From Metallyticus violacea (Eukaryota > Arthropoda > Insecta > Mantodea > Metallyticidae): DNA of 64,000 nt. How positions within the stretch are numbered: position 1 is the first letter of the stretch; every line of letters starts with the position of its first letter. The stretch covers positions 81,669,501 through 81,733,500 of the forward strand of contig CM060831.1 in assembly GCA_030762175.1 (NCBI GenBank). The letters are read 5' to 3'. Shown here in pieces: positions 1-11,055 of the stretch. The notes beneath the pieces were generated by a model. That model saw only the letters and a program-made list of their open reading frames with translations, was not told where the DNA came from and searched no databases. The translations under genes and the position numbers were made by a program.

Positions 1-698
1 CTATTGGTTCTCTTTTGGACAAGGGATCATAGTAGAGGTCCCTAGTTTCATCTCCTGTAACAATGGTTTGCAGAACTTCTCTCTCGTTGCCACGGCAGAG
101 CTCCAAAAATATCTGACAACAAATGACTCGTTGTTGCTTTTGGGCTGAGGGAAGAAGTGTAGGTGCCCATCTTGCACTAACGTTATTCATGTTTAAATGT
201 TCTGAATAATTCGAAGGACTGTTGTTTTAGAATAGCCCAGCCTTGCTGCTATTTCTGCAACTTTAAGCCGCCGGTCTTCCATAATTTCTTCTTCCAAAAG
301 AGCGATGTTTTCAGAAGTGAGCATCTCAAGGTCCGACCTGCACGCTCTTCGTCTTCAATGCTTTCTCGACCTATTCGAAAAAGTTTGGCTCATTCTTTTA
401 CGGTAGAATATGAGGGGGGTGCTGCCCATATACACCGTTCAATCGCTGTTTAATTTCGCTTGGAGTAATTCGTTCTTTTGTGAAGAACTTAATAACAGGT
501 CGATACTCCATTTTGAATACGTCACAATGTTCTACACATAGCCTTCTTTATGTAACTATATCTGAACAACCGGACAAAGCGGAGTGGAAGTTACAGATGC
601 AATTATTTACTCAACAGATAAGGCATGACACCAGATAAGGGTTTGTGAAGGCGATAAGTCTTATCAGCGAGGCCGAAAACTTATGGACCTACCCTCGT
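1..698 (-). mobile_element. Mariner A, partial copy cut by left window edge
   Basis: The 5' half of a mariner element lies on the minus strand and runs off the left edge. The outer end at 672-698 is the family TIR (reads TACGAGGGTAGGTCCATAAG inward on the minus strand), followed by TA, the usual mariner target dinucleotide. Minus-strand translation gives fragments of the helix-turn-helix region and the first catalytic motif TGDE (about 48-60), matching the copies at 17594 and 34003. The reading frame is broken by small indels, so this is a dead copy. The catalytic C-terminal half would lie outside the window. Confidence 0.9.
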
Positions 699-700
699 AT

Positions 701-1362
701 AATATAGGAACAGAAATATTTCCTTATCATATATCCTTACTTCGGAAAATACGATTTTAATATACGACTTCGATAATAATAGCGCAAGGACATTAGTAGA
801 TTCTTTACGACGTGTGAAAGCACATAAATTAAATCTGCAATCACCATACATCTCGTGGTACAATGGCGGAATAAGGGCGTTGGCCTTTTTTTGTGTTGGT
901 AGAATGTTTTCTGACACCAGCTGCCACTACCGAAAAGCAGTATTGCCTTTTATGATCCGTATTTAATAATATTTAATTGTCTATTTTATTTAAATAGCAT
1001 ACATTTTAAATAAAATATAAATTATTCCATCTCACGGTCTTTGCGTTTGAAGTATGAAGATATTTCACAATGAAACATGAAGTAGGTTGCAGAACTAGTT
1101 TTGAAAGTATTTGAGTTCGTTTAATTTAAACAGAAACTAATAATTTACTCGAGCTATTCAAAGAATTTCAGTATTAAGGTCTGAATTGCTACCTAAAAGC
1201 TCTATTATAGATTTGATGATAATGGCAGTAAAGGTGCGTCGATTGTTATTATTTTGGTAGGGTTAATACCACATGCGTAACAATTTACATACTGTATTCT
1301 AAGATCTTACTTTAGAGCTGCAGAATACAGTGGAGAGATTGTGCCAATAGGCTATTTATACA
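701..1362. other. AT-rich spacer, nothing recognised
   Basis: Only short frames without recognisable domains are present, and no repeat in this stretch was matched elsewhere in the window. Confidence 0.5.
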
Positions 1363-2217
1363 GAGAGTGCCAAAAAATGTATACACACTTCAAGCAAAGA
1401 AAAAACCGTGTTAACATAACAAAACTGAATTCACACAAACACAAAATGATGAACACTAATCATCTTAGACTTTTACAGTTACAACAGTTGCTCAAAATAC
1501 CCATCATCGGCGTCGATACACTTCTGAGTACGTTGAACTATTGATTGAGCAACGTTTGCGAAAGTATCCTCAGCACATGCTGTTTCAATTTCTTCCCGAA
1601 GTGCTGTCAGTGTAACTGTTTTCTACGGTATACAACATCCTTAAGAATTCCCCATAGGTAGAAGTCCAACGGAGTTAGCTCTGGAGAACGCGGTGGAAAC
1701 TCAATCGGACCTTTTCGTCCTCTCCAGTGCCTTGGATCCAGTGCCTTGGATCCAGTGCGCGGGGCTTGTTGCTGTGCGAGATCTCCCAGATCTGCCCTTG
1801 TGAACATCGCATACGGTACCACGAGTCTCAAATGCGTGCAATTGTTACTCGCGTTGACGGTTCTGTTCTGTACACACTTCTCCATTACCTTTGAACTTCA
1901 ACAACATTCTCGGTTTTCCAATACCACTCCAAAATTACTTTCCGCTGTTCAAACGATAATCGTGGCTCCATTTTGTTGTAGCAACGCTAGCATAACGTAA
2001 TGTGAGTCACATCTGTTTACAGAACATCATACGATAATCTTGGCTTCATTTGATCATTGTTGATTTACCTGTCACGTAGCAACGCTATCACAATGTATGT
2101 GAGTCACATCTGTTTACAGAACATGATACTACACATTACTGTTGTTTCTCAGTTCAACTTTAAAATATATTAAATAGATATCTACTGTGAAAGTGTATAC
2201 ATTTGTTTGGCACCCTC
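1363..2217 (-). mobile_element. DUF4817-type Tc1/mariner element B, copy 1, internally deleted
   Basis: Bounded by inverted termini reading GAGNGTGCCAAA inward, continuing into a GTATACA-containing subterminal block at both ends. The minus strand encodes remnants of a DUF4817-family transposase: the C-terminal signature PPRSPELTPLDFYLWG and KDVVYRRK are clear, as is the KFET end of the N-terminal helix-turn-helix region in another frame. The middle of the catalytic domain is missing, with the junction near 1740-1770. The copies at 30605 and 61267 share the same junction. A 14-bp tandem duplication (AGTGCCTTGGATCC) sits at the junction. It cannot encode an active enzyme. Confidence 0.85.
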
Positions 2218-3229
2218 GGTAAGTAACTATTATACATAAATAGATGTTATGTTAATAATACAAGTGAACTGGTGATAGAACCAAAGTGATACGTGATATT
2301 TAATTACTCTACAGCTCCTTGCACTTATATGTTTTTTCTGCTATGAATCCAGAACAGAGATAAAAGTAGTAGTAACTTTCATAAATCAGGCGCTTTTGCC
2401 ACTAAACGACATGCTCGCGTATTTTGCAATAAGACGGGCTTCTTATAAACTTTACTGCAATGTTACGCGGAACTCATGAATCCTAACTTATAGGTCATCT
2501 AAGTAAATAAACGTTGCTTACAACATTTTAAAATATTTCATTTGCTTCGCAAGGCCTAAGAAATAATTTTCAGTTAAATTAATAGGGACACAAACGCAGC
2601 GAGTTATAACAAAACGAATTTTAATGTGGTGAAAACTTGCGGATAGCAATAAAACCGCAACAAATAATTTCTACCACTACATTCAATAAAGTTTGCTTTC
2701 CAAACTCACGTTTGTTTTCAATTTTATTGTAGTTTTTTTTTTCTGAAATCTTAAAAAGAATTTTAAAGTTGTTACTAAATATATTTACATTAAACATTAC
2801 ACATTTGCAAATATCGACTTCTTGTTGTTTTGGATAATTAAAGGAAAATTAATTTATCGTCAGCTATTGGGAATCTAAAATTACAACTAATTTCACCCAA
2901 GAATATAGAAATAGCTAGAGATTGGATTTAGCTTTTAACAACAGTCCAGTCCTTGCGCCCTTTTCAGGTACAAATGTGGCTAGCACCATCAGCATCCAAT
3001 GGTTCCAGGAACATTTTTTCGTTGTATTTAGTCTATATAATCTTGTGAACACGAAGAAAGTATCCTAAAATTTTTACATGAAAATATATTAGATGCACAT
3101 TGGCCACTACAAGTATGAACATTTCGTAATATTTTACGTTGCAATTAAAAATTATTTATATACATGACTGCATAACTTTCCACTGGCTCTTTCCGGAGCT
3201 GTATTTTAATCAAGCTATTTATTTATGCA

Positions 3230-3700
3230 ACTAAAAACTTTGCAACAGGTAAACTTTCCTTGGGGTGAATTTTCTTCTTTCCTGTGAGTCCTTCAAGAGA
3301 CACGAAACAGCCACGCAAGGGCCGCGGTGCACCTGATAAAAAGTCCATACATACCTGCAGCTTACAGCTAAGGAAGACGTGTGCTGCCGTGCGAAGGTTG
3401 TCACCCGACCTGACGTAACGGGCACATCCGTGCACCTCGCAACAAGAGCCGTGCCAATACTGGTCAACCTGGGGTCTCGTGTCTCGCCGCGATGGTCAGT
3501 TCTTCTCGAGTTGCGCACGCGCCCTGGGCACACCCTTTGCGATTATCGGGTCAGCATCCTCACGGTAGCGCGAAGATTCCCCTCCCCCACGTTAGGGTGG
3601 GCACGCCTCTGGAACTCTCTTCTGGCTCTCAATCCATTCGGGTAACAGGTCGACAACATTTGCCTGCCAATAACCTCCCTTAACCTTTACAGTCAACATG
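3230..3700. other. GC-rich, CpG-containing island, possible minus-strand exon
   Basis: This is clearly richer in G, C and CpG than its neighbours. Several overlapping frames are open on both strands (for example minus 3231-3533 and plus 3379-3645), as expected from base composition alone, and none shows a known domain. On the minus strand CTGCAG/GTATGT at about 3352-3363 is a good splice-donor match, so an exon of an unknown gene, a 5' UTR or a promoter CpG island are all possible. Not called as a gene. Confidence 0.3.
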
Positions 3701-3942
3701 GTCTTAAGAGAGGACGAAGATGAACATCTCCAGTGAAGTCCTTGCAGGCTTATAAGTGACTTTGGGAAAATATGCTTCTATATGATTTGTGATTAATTTG
3801 TACTAAGAATAGGACTTTTATTATTTAAATGTGATATAAATTATGTCTGTCGTATTTTTTCTTCATGATCATCTTTAATTTGGTTTATTACAGCCTTTTG
3901 TGGAGTTATAAAATAAATTTGTTAAAAATATACTGTTCCTTA

Positions 3943-3976
3943 GTTAATTTGGCAGCCCCGAAGCTGCCAAATTAAC
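3943..3976. repeat. Perfect 14-bp inverted repeat (hairpin)
   Basis: Arms GTTAATTTGGCAGC and its exact reverse complement flank a six-base loop CCCGAA. It stands alone in AT-rich DNA with no element recognised on either side. Confidence 0.8.
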
Positions 3977-4469
3977 AACAGGTAGCTATAAGAACAGACA
4001 TTAAAACACTATTGCGCAGTTTATAGATATCTAGTTCATAAAGGGGATAAGAAGTCATTTATATTGCATATATGTAATGGAAACAAGAGAATATCTGGAA
4101 GACGTACAGTAAAATTCGTTGAAACTATACAGGATGTTTCAGAAATACTTTTATAAACTTTGGAAGCGAGTTCCTCACACCAAAAACAAGAAAAAAAGTC
4201 TATATAAACATATTTCAGGAATTTCTTAGTTTTTGAGTTATTAGAGAAGGTTTACGTCATTGGTTTCAAGATACAATCTAAAAACTTAAGGTATAACCGA
4301 AAATAAAAATTCACTTTGTTATGTAATCGAATTATGTTATCGATACAAGGTATCCTGTATTGCCAAGGATATTTGTTTACAGTTGTCATTTCGGTATATT
4401 CGTGGTTAATGTGTTTCTTATGTTTCACTTGTGTTGCATGTTGTGTTTAACCTTGGCAGCACATCCATT

Positions 4470-4830
4470 TCGTGCCCTTGCAAACAAGAAGAACCATATA
4501 GTTTATGCATGATGGGGCTCCAGCACTTTATAGTTGTTCGAGATGCACTGACTGATATCTACCATGACAGATGGATAGGTAGGGGAGAACCAGTTCCATG
4601 GCCTCAATCCTTTGGGCTTAATGTATGAGTACACCTAAAACAATTGGTTTATGCAGCAGATAATCCTAATGCAGCGACACTTCAACAACGTACTATGGAA
4701 GCCAGTGAAACCGTTTGAGACCGTATAGAAGTATTTGAAAGCATGCGATAGTCAATGATACGACGAGGTGCATGCATATGCGAAAGCAAGAGGTTGGAAC
4801 GTTTATTTTGAGTTTATCGGTTGAAATTGT
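4470..4830 (+). pseudogene. DUF4817-type transposase remnant (C-terminal third)
   Basis: The plus strand shows MHDGAP-like and VVRDALTDIYHDRWIGRG, characteristic of the block before the last catalytic aspartate in DUF4817-associated Tc1/mariner transposases. The usual PRSPDLNPLDF motif is degraded to a PQSFGLN-like string followed by a stop. Further down, LKQLVYAADNP and a late MRxSMIRR-like piece are recognisable with stops between them. Only the last third of the enzyme survives and the third catalytic residue is gone. The product is not functional. Confidence 0.7.
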
Positions 4831-4844
4831 GTATATTGGATTTT

Positions 4845-5315
4845 ATTTCTTGTTTCGGTAAACTTTTATTAATAAATCAAAAATTAAAGATTTCCGGACA
4901 TATGTTTATATTAGCCTTTTTTCTGTTTTGGTTAACTTTCATTAACAAATAAAAAACAAAGGATTTATGGACATATGTTTATTTGGATCTTTTTTTTTTC
5001 TTGTTTTGGCAAACTTTCATTAATAAATAAAAAACAAAGGATTTATGGACATATGTTTATATGGACTTTTTTCTGTTTTTGTAAATTTTCATTCATAAAC
5101 AAAAAACTAAGGATTTATGGATATATGTTTAAATAGACATTTTTCTTGTTTTGGTAAACTTTCATTAATAACTCAGGAACTAAGTATTTCCGCATATATA
5201 TATTTATTTATATGGACCTTTTTTTTTTCTTCTTGTTTTGGTAAACCTTCATTAATAACTCAAAAACTACTGGACATATATTTGTATGCACTTTTATTTT
5301 CTTGTTTTGGTGTGA
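4845..5315. repeat. Minisatellite, about six units of 70-85 bp
   Basis: Each unit carries TTCTTGTTTTGGTAAACTTT, then CATTAATAA, an A-rich block, and GGACATATGTTTATATGGAC followed by a T-run. Units differ mainly in T-run length and point changes. The last unit merges with the right TIR of element J, and the unit sequence resembles the inverted counterpart next to the left TIR, so the array probably grew by repeated duplication of the subterminal region. Confidence 0.85.
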
Positions 5316-5365
5316 GAAACCCGCCACCAAAGTTTGTAAAAATATTAATTTTGAAACAGCCTGTA

Positions 5366-6429
5366 CACTATTGCAGTTACAGCAAATTGCATTATTAAAA
5401 TATACATCTCTGCCACTATACAATAAAAATTAAACGAATCTAGAAAACTCTGTAAACACAAGTACTTGTTCCTTATATAGTCACCTCCCATTTTAAATTA
5501 TTATAAACTCGTTATGTGCAAACTCATTCTGTTCAAACTATTCACTGTACACCTCAAGCCTTGAGGTTTTGTTCGACATTACTTAAATCTCCATGTTACT
5601 TTACCCGTTCAGAATGTCAACATATCACAGATTACCAAATATTGTATCTTGCACCGCTAAGGCGCAATGTTTCAACTGCAAAGAACACAACTCATGCCAA
5701 GAAATGGGGTGTTTAATACCACAATGTCAACAGCGAGAGATTTTCAGACATTCTGTTTATCAGTTTATCCGTATTATTTTCCACCCAAATGAGTAGAAAG
5801 AAGAAATAATGCTTTTAAATCAGCAAATACCACAACACGATCTTTTTGTTGCTTCTGCATAGATCTTTGTCAATTTTATCGTCGTTTCACACAGTTCATC
5901 AAAGCAAGATTCGGGAGCAACGAGCTGTCAAGAACTTGCATTCAACTGTTTCCGGTTTATAGAACTCGGTGACGGCTCCTTAGTTAGGATTTACACCCAC
6001 TACAGGAAACATGAACAAAACTTGATCAAATGTTACCTAGTCCACAAGTTGTGACAATGGTATGCTACATAAAATACAACAATGGTAAAAGCAAGTGTGT
6101 GTACATAAACGAAATTTATAGCAATAATAACACTTGCCTTTCCGAAATAGATCAAACTACAATATGATATGAAACTACGAAGAGACACGCATTTATAAAC
6201 TATAGCGTCTCCTCTTTAATGTCGTACTGTTAACCGTATTCGCAGCCTATCATAGTTCCATTAATGTGCTTTGTTGTCATTTATCTCTAGAGTCTTCCCT
6301 CTGCCACCACCAAAACGTATACTTTACATCACAGTACTCTAATACCACTGTACGCTACTATCACGATCATAACCATTAGCATTTAACAATTCAAACACAA
6401 CCACAAACACTGCTACTACTGTTAATACC
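5366..6429. other. AT-rich spacer, nothing recognised
   Basis: Short frames only (for example 5516-5716), without recognisable domains. No TIR, SINE or transposase match was found. The stretch grades into the trinucleotide array at its right end. Confidence 0.5.
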
Positions 6430-6615
6430 CTACTACTACTATTATTAATACTTTATTTACTACTACTATTATTACTATACTATTACTACTACTATTACTA
6501 CTACTATTACTATTACTACTATTACTATTACTACTATTACTACTACTATTACTACTACTACTATTACTACTACTATTACTACTATTACTATTACTACTAC
6601 TATTACTTCTACTAT

Positions 6616-6671
<56 letters not shown>

Positions 6672-6681
6672 TTATTACTAC
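6430..6681. repeat. (TAC)n/(TAT)n trinucleotide microsatellite
   Basis: About 250 bp of TAC and TAT triplets, purest at 6620-6670. The minus strand reads as an open poly-Val/Ile frame, which is a composition effect and not a gene. Similar short TACTAC runs recur near 7660 and 7940, flanking SINE-C copy 2. Confidence 0.95.
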
Positions 6682-6780
6682 TGCCATAATTGAAAGCTAA
6701 AGTTATACAAATTTAAAATGTTATGAAATACATTGACATATACATGCGAATGGGACAATATATCGGAAGGATAATAATTT

Positions 6781-7040
6781 GATTGATTTATTTACGGACC
6801 CTCTTTAACATCGCAGGTCATGAGCGTCCCATTCAACTCAGGGCGTGAAACGGACGACAAACTTTGCTCAGGGGCCTCTCTTTAAGGCTTGAGGTTCTTT
6901 TTCGTGCCGCAAATGTACGACACGGGACCCACAGCTTTACTTCCCTTCCGAAGGAAGCCATACTTAGGATTTTTACGCCCGAAAAAATCCATCGGTCCTG
7001 GCCGGGTTCGAACCGGCGTTCTTGGGTGTAAGAGGCAAGC
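6781..7040 (-). mobile_element. SINE-C copy 1, head truncated
   Basis: A tRNA-derived SINE with its tRNA-like head at the right. Reading the minus strand, the B-box block GGTTCGAACC is followed by the conserved body (TTTTTTCGGGCGTAAAAATC, GTACGACACGGGACCC on the plus strand) and the tail CGTCCGTAAATAAA. The A-box part of the head is missing. Confidence 0.9.
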
Positions 7041-7670
7041 AAAGAACAGACAGGAAAGATATTAGGTAATATTAATCGTTTAATGCCAAACATATGCGGA
7101 TCACTGAAAAAAGTAACAGACATATTCTTTATTCGGTAGTTAAATTAATTTTATGGAGCAATCATTTGGAAAGCAGCTCAGGAAGATGTGCTTCTGAGCT
7201 CAGAGCAAAGGTGCCCTAACGAACTCCTCTGCGTATAGAATCACAAGATGCTGCCAACGCGTTACTGGCAAAACTCCGCCCATCATCTTTAGGTTGGAGA
7301 GAGACTGGCGGTAGAACGTACGCTTATAGCTACCAGACCCCCTTGCTGGATAAATGGCAGGTGACGTGGGAGAAGGTATGGCACGGTGAACCTGGAGATG
7401 CGAGACCGTGGGTTAAACGGAACCGGGGGAGGTTAATTATTGGACACGGCTGCAGGGCAATTGCGCATAATAAGCAGAGAAAGGATTCAGAGGACGATCA
7501 AGGATTATCTATTAATCATTTTCTTCTTGCTGCCGGAAATTCTCCTTTGATTCGTAGGCAGGGTCTTTTAAATGTTGTGAATTCAACTTCCCGCAGAATA
7601 TTTCCTTCATAGCTCGTTTCCATTGAAAAATGCAATTACTAATACTACAACAACAATTATTACTACTACT
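7041..7670. other. Unrecognised stretch between two inverted SINE-C copies
   Basis: Contains one 89-residue frame (7343-7612, plus) with somewhat higher GC and no recognised domain. It may be a fragment of an unknown retroelement. It is flanked by SINE-C copies facing each other (6781-7040 minus, 7671-7935 plus). Confidence 0.4.
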
Positions 7671-7935
7671 GTCGATCCTGGTGGTATACTTGTCTTCTAA
7701 ACCCAAAATCGCAGGTTCAAACCCGGCCAGGGTCGATGGATTTTTTCGGGCGTAAAAATCCTAAGTATGGCTTCCTTCGGAAGGGAAGTAAAGCTGTGTC
7801 GTACATTTACGGCACGAAAAAGAACCTTAAGCGTGAAAGAAGAAGCCTCTGAGCAAAATTTGTCGGCCGTTTCACCCCCGGAATTGAATGGGACGCTGAT
7901 GATCAGAGATGTGCATCCGTAAATAAATCAATCAA
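7671..7935 (+). mobile_element. SINE-C copy 2
   Basis: Plus-oriented copy with head CCTGGTGGTATACTTGTCTT, B-box GGTTCAAACCC, the conserved body and a tail ending ATAAATCAATCAA. The A-box area has lost about a dozen bases compared with the copy at 19435. Confidence 0.9.
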
Positions 7936-9060
7936 CTCTACTACTAATGTTACTATTACTGTTACTACTACCGTTTTTATTGATACTGGTATAACAATGG
8001 AATTGAGGACTGGTTACCCATAACTAAGTAGCGATAGACAAATCGTTAGGTTAAGAAGCGGCTTAACATTAAAAACTGAACCGAAATGGAACCTCAGCAA
8101 GAAAGCCCTTCTTGTGTCTCCCAGTAGGGTGTCATATTTCAATGGGGCAGTGGTCGATACCAACAATAGTATACAAGATATTTTACGTGAAAGAATTTTA
8201 GTACCTCGTCTTCTATAAAAAAAAAAAAAAAAAAAAAACTGTAATCAACAATACAGCGAAGCAAATTCGCTCCTTAAAATAATAAACACCTTACATTTTT
8301 ATTCAGAAAAGAATAGAAATTATTTAGGAATAGCTGATGAAGGGAATTATTTTCAAGGTAAAAAACATTCGGTAGTTTTACGATTCTGGGAACAGCTGAT
8401 AACTGACAGACCATCTCCTGTTAACTACAACATGTATGTGACACCTGTTTCCAAGATCAAAGACAATATTCTATAAACCATAACGGTACTAACTGTATAT
8501 CCACATAAAACAATGAATAACAGGTGTAATAATAATATGTGATCATTGATCAGGACCGCTGTAATTTAGTAACGTAGCTTGCATATGGGAGAGCGGAACT
8601 AAACATCGCGTTATGTCTTAATATGGAATGATGAGGTAATACGTTTAAGTTATAGCGTTCGTGACTTTGCATCAGAAATCAATTATTACCGAAGATAACA
8701 TATTTTTAGCAGAAGAAAATTCATAAACGAGAGGTAAGAGAAAGATAGTGTTAAAATGCAAATTGTGACTCCAAGGCACTTTTAAAATCTGTATATTTTA
8801 AATTTCGCTTTCAATCTGATTAAGAGAACAGTGTTTATTCTTCGGTTTTAAGTGCCGATTGTCTTAAATTAAATTTTCCTCGCAGTGAGGAAAACACGCA
8901 TAGTTTTCATCTTCATTAAAATGAGATCTTAATAGCGGATATAATAATGCATAGATGCATTTGCCAGGACTTTCTGGTATGCATACTGTCTGGTGCAGAA
9001 AAGTTAGTATTACAGAGCGATCCGTTAAAGTAAATAAATAACGGCATTTATTTAACAAAC
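7936..9060. other. AT-rich spacer with poly(A) run
   Basis: Nothing coding is recognised. A run of about 22 A at 8217-8238 could be the tail of an unidentified retroelement ending there. Confidence 0.45.

Positions 9061-9102
<42 letters not shown>
9061..9102. repeat. (TA)n microsatellite
   Basis: About 20 TA units. A shorter (AC)n run follows at 9239-9252. Confidence 0.95.
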
Positions 9103-9106
<4 letters not shown>

Positions 9107-9287
9107 TAAATTTTAAATTATATCCATCGCATAGGTGCAGAGATCGAACAACTGCTATTTAACACCGGCGGACAATATACCGTATGCCAATATTATTTAC
9201 ATTATAATTAAACACACAAAAAATTATATTACATAAAAACACACACACACACTTTCTCTCTCTTTCATACATCTGTATATCACAGTT

Positions 9288-10563
9288 ATACGAGGTGTGA
9301 TAAAAAAATAACGGCATTTTTTTTTTATTTCGCCAGCTTAATAAATCCGATTTTCATTTTTTTTTTAACCTTGTTGGTACACTTTTTCTGACCAATGTTG
9401 AAGTTTTCAGCTGTTTTTAATGTTTAGTTCATCGTTGACAGTCGAAAAGGTTAGACGTGTTTTGATGTGCTCGGCGATATTTTACTCTCGAAAAAGATGG
9501 ATCAAAGAATTTGTATTAAATTTTGCTTTAAAAATGGAATAAAGTGCAAATTCGAAATGTTAACTGTAACTTTTGGCGAATCTGCTATGAGCAAGACAAG
9601 AGCTCAGAGTACAGACGTTTCAAAGAAGCCGTGAAGACGTTGAAGGTGACTATCGTCCTAGCACATCCATAACCGCCGACAACGTCGAAGAAGTGAAGCA
9701 AATGATTCTGGAAAATCGCCGAATCATATCAGAGAGGTTGCTGATGATGTCGGTATATCATTTGGTTCATGTCAAGCAATTTTTCCAGATGTTTTGGGCA
9801 TGAGCAGCAAAATTTGTTCCGAGATTGCTGAATTTTGCGTAAAAACGGCGTGGTGTAAACGTCGCTCAGGAATTGCTGAATGAGGTCAACAACGATCCAG
9901 AACTTCTTGAAAAGGTCATAACCGGTGACGAAATGGGTATATGGGTATAACGTCGAAACCAAGACCCAATCGTCCCAATGGAAGCTGCCTGAAGAGCCAA
10001 GATCGAAAAAAAAAAAAAAAAAATCGACAAATTCGATCAAATGTGGAGGTTCTTCTCACTGTTTTCTTCGATTTCAATGACATAGTACATAATGAGTTCC
10101 TGTCATATGGTCGTACTGTCAATAAGGAAGACTACCTGGAAGTAATGCGCCGTTTGCTGAAGCAATCCGACGAAAACGACAAGATGTGTGGCAAAACCGC
10201 TCGTGGAAATTGCATCACGATAATGCCCCTGCTCACACCTCACGGCTTGTCCCCGAGTTTTAGCAGAAAAACAAAACCGTTCTGTTGCCTCAGCCTCCAT
10301 ATTCACCGGACATGGCCCCCTGCGACTTCTTTGTATTCCCGAGACTGAAGAAAACCATGAAAGGACGACGTTTTGCCACCATTGATGAGGTAAAAACACA
10401 ATCGCTGAAGGGCATACCGAAAAGTGAGTTCCAGAAGTGCTTTCAAGATTGGAAAAAGCGCTGTCACAAGTGTATTATATCCGGAGGGATTACTTTGAAG
10501 GGGACAGAATTGATGTTGATGAATAAATAAAGATTCTTTAAGAAACACGAATATTGCCATAGG
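9288..10563 (+). mobile_element. Mariner E, one copy, 3' end lost
   Basis: The left end TACGAGGTGTGATAAAAAAA resembles TIRs of the mellifera-type mariners. The element carries a decayed DD34D transposase on the plus strand (9497-10530). The expected right TIR is not seen: the sequence passes at about 10563 into a piece of mariner A in the opposite orientation, so a deletion or insertion has removed the end. Several homopolymer expansions (A-runs near 10007) mark decay. Confidence 0.8.
9497..10530 (+). pseudogene. Mariner E transposase, frameshifted
   Basis: The likely start is ATG at 9497 (MDQRICIKFCFKNG). Downstream come the second helix-turn-helix signature REVADDVGISFGSCQAIF (other frame), TGDE with the first catalytic Asp at about 9921-9932, HHDNAPAH with the second Asp at 10219-10221, and PDMAPCDFFVFPRLKK with the third Asp at 10324-10326. 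The last two aspartates are in one frame with 34 residues between them, the DD34D spacing of mariner. At least four frameshifts or stops separate the blocks. The C-terminus runs to about 10530 (KCIISGG block), close to the usual family length of about 345 residues. Confidence 0.85.
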
Positions 10564-10848
10564 TAGGATGTGAGGGGGATGCTTCCCCACATACACCGTC
10601 CAATTCGCTGTTTAATTTCATTTGGAGAAAGTCCTTCTTTTGTGAAGAAGTTAATTAGAGTTCGAAACTCCATTTTGAACTTGTCACAATCTTCTACACA
10701 TAGCCTTCTTTACGCAACTATATCTGAACAACTGAACAGTTACAGCTGCAATTATTTACTTAACAGATAAGGTATGACACCAGATAAGGTTTTGGTAAAG
10801 GCGATAAGTCTTATCGGCGAGGCCGGAAACTTATGGATCTACCTTCGT
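10564..10848 (-). mobile_element. Mariner A 5'-end fragment
   Basis: The minus-strand 5' end of mariner A lies here: TIR at about 10822-10848 (diverged, reads ACGAAGGTAGATCCATAAGT), 5' UTR, start codon region and first transposase codons up to the GKHPPHI-like block. The rest of the element is missing. It abuts the truncated 3' end of mariner E. Confidence 0.85.
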
Positions 10849-10899
10849 GTATATTGTATGGAGAAGATTACATAAAATAAATAAAGAAGAATGGCTGCA

Positions 10900-11055
10900 A
10901 AACTTTGGGAACGTGTGCAAGAATGATGAATTTAGTGGTCAGTTATTCTGGGACACTCGAAATGGTGGATGAGACATAGTAGAAAGACTTTGAAGATGTC
11001 TTAACAAGCTTTAAAAATAAAAAAAGCACAAGGGCAAGATAATATAAATAGAAAA
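10900..11055 (+). pseudogene. LINE fragment upstream of the reverse-transcriptase domain
   Basis: A plus-strand string EMVDE--KDFEDVLTSFKNKK followed by an Arg/Gln-rich block resembles the segment just before the fingers domain in RTE-like insect LINEs (the FEDVLxxLKNKKAPG region). It is short and has two in-frame stops. The assignment rests on this one motif. Confidence 0.4.

Larger units (their letters stand above)
2218..4127. other. AT-rich stretch with one GC-rich island
   Basis: Mostly AT-rich unique-looking DNA with no recognisable coding sequence. Two things stand out: a GC- and CpG-richer island at about 3230-3700 and a perfect hairpin at 3943-3976, both listed separately. Confidence 0.5.
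4130..5363 (+). mobile_element. Element J: ~60-bp TIR transposon derivative with internal minisatellite
   Basis: Both ends carry inverted repeats about 60 bp long. The left end begins CAGGATGTTTCAGAAATAC, and the right end reads CAGGCTGTTTCAAAATTAAT on the opposite strand. Both continue through matching AAACTTTGG and CTCACACCAAAA blocks. TA flanks both ends (4128-4129 and 5364-5365), consistent with Tc1/mariner-type integration. Inside are a decayed plus-strand transposase fragment (4470-4830) and a tandem array (4845-5315) that leads directly into the right TIR. The element is too short for a full transposase, so it is a deletion derivative. Confidence 0.75.

Noticed and set aside
3231..3533. 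100-codon minus frame in the GC-rich island as a gene
   Set aside because: Open frames on both strands overlap here because of base composition; no domain, and the frame crosses a good splice donor without supporting acceptors.
6475..6687. Long minus-strand frame of almost pure Val/Ile
   Set aside because: It is the translation of the (TAC)n/(TAT)n microsatellite; no start context or domain.
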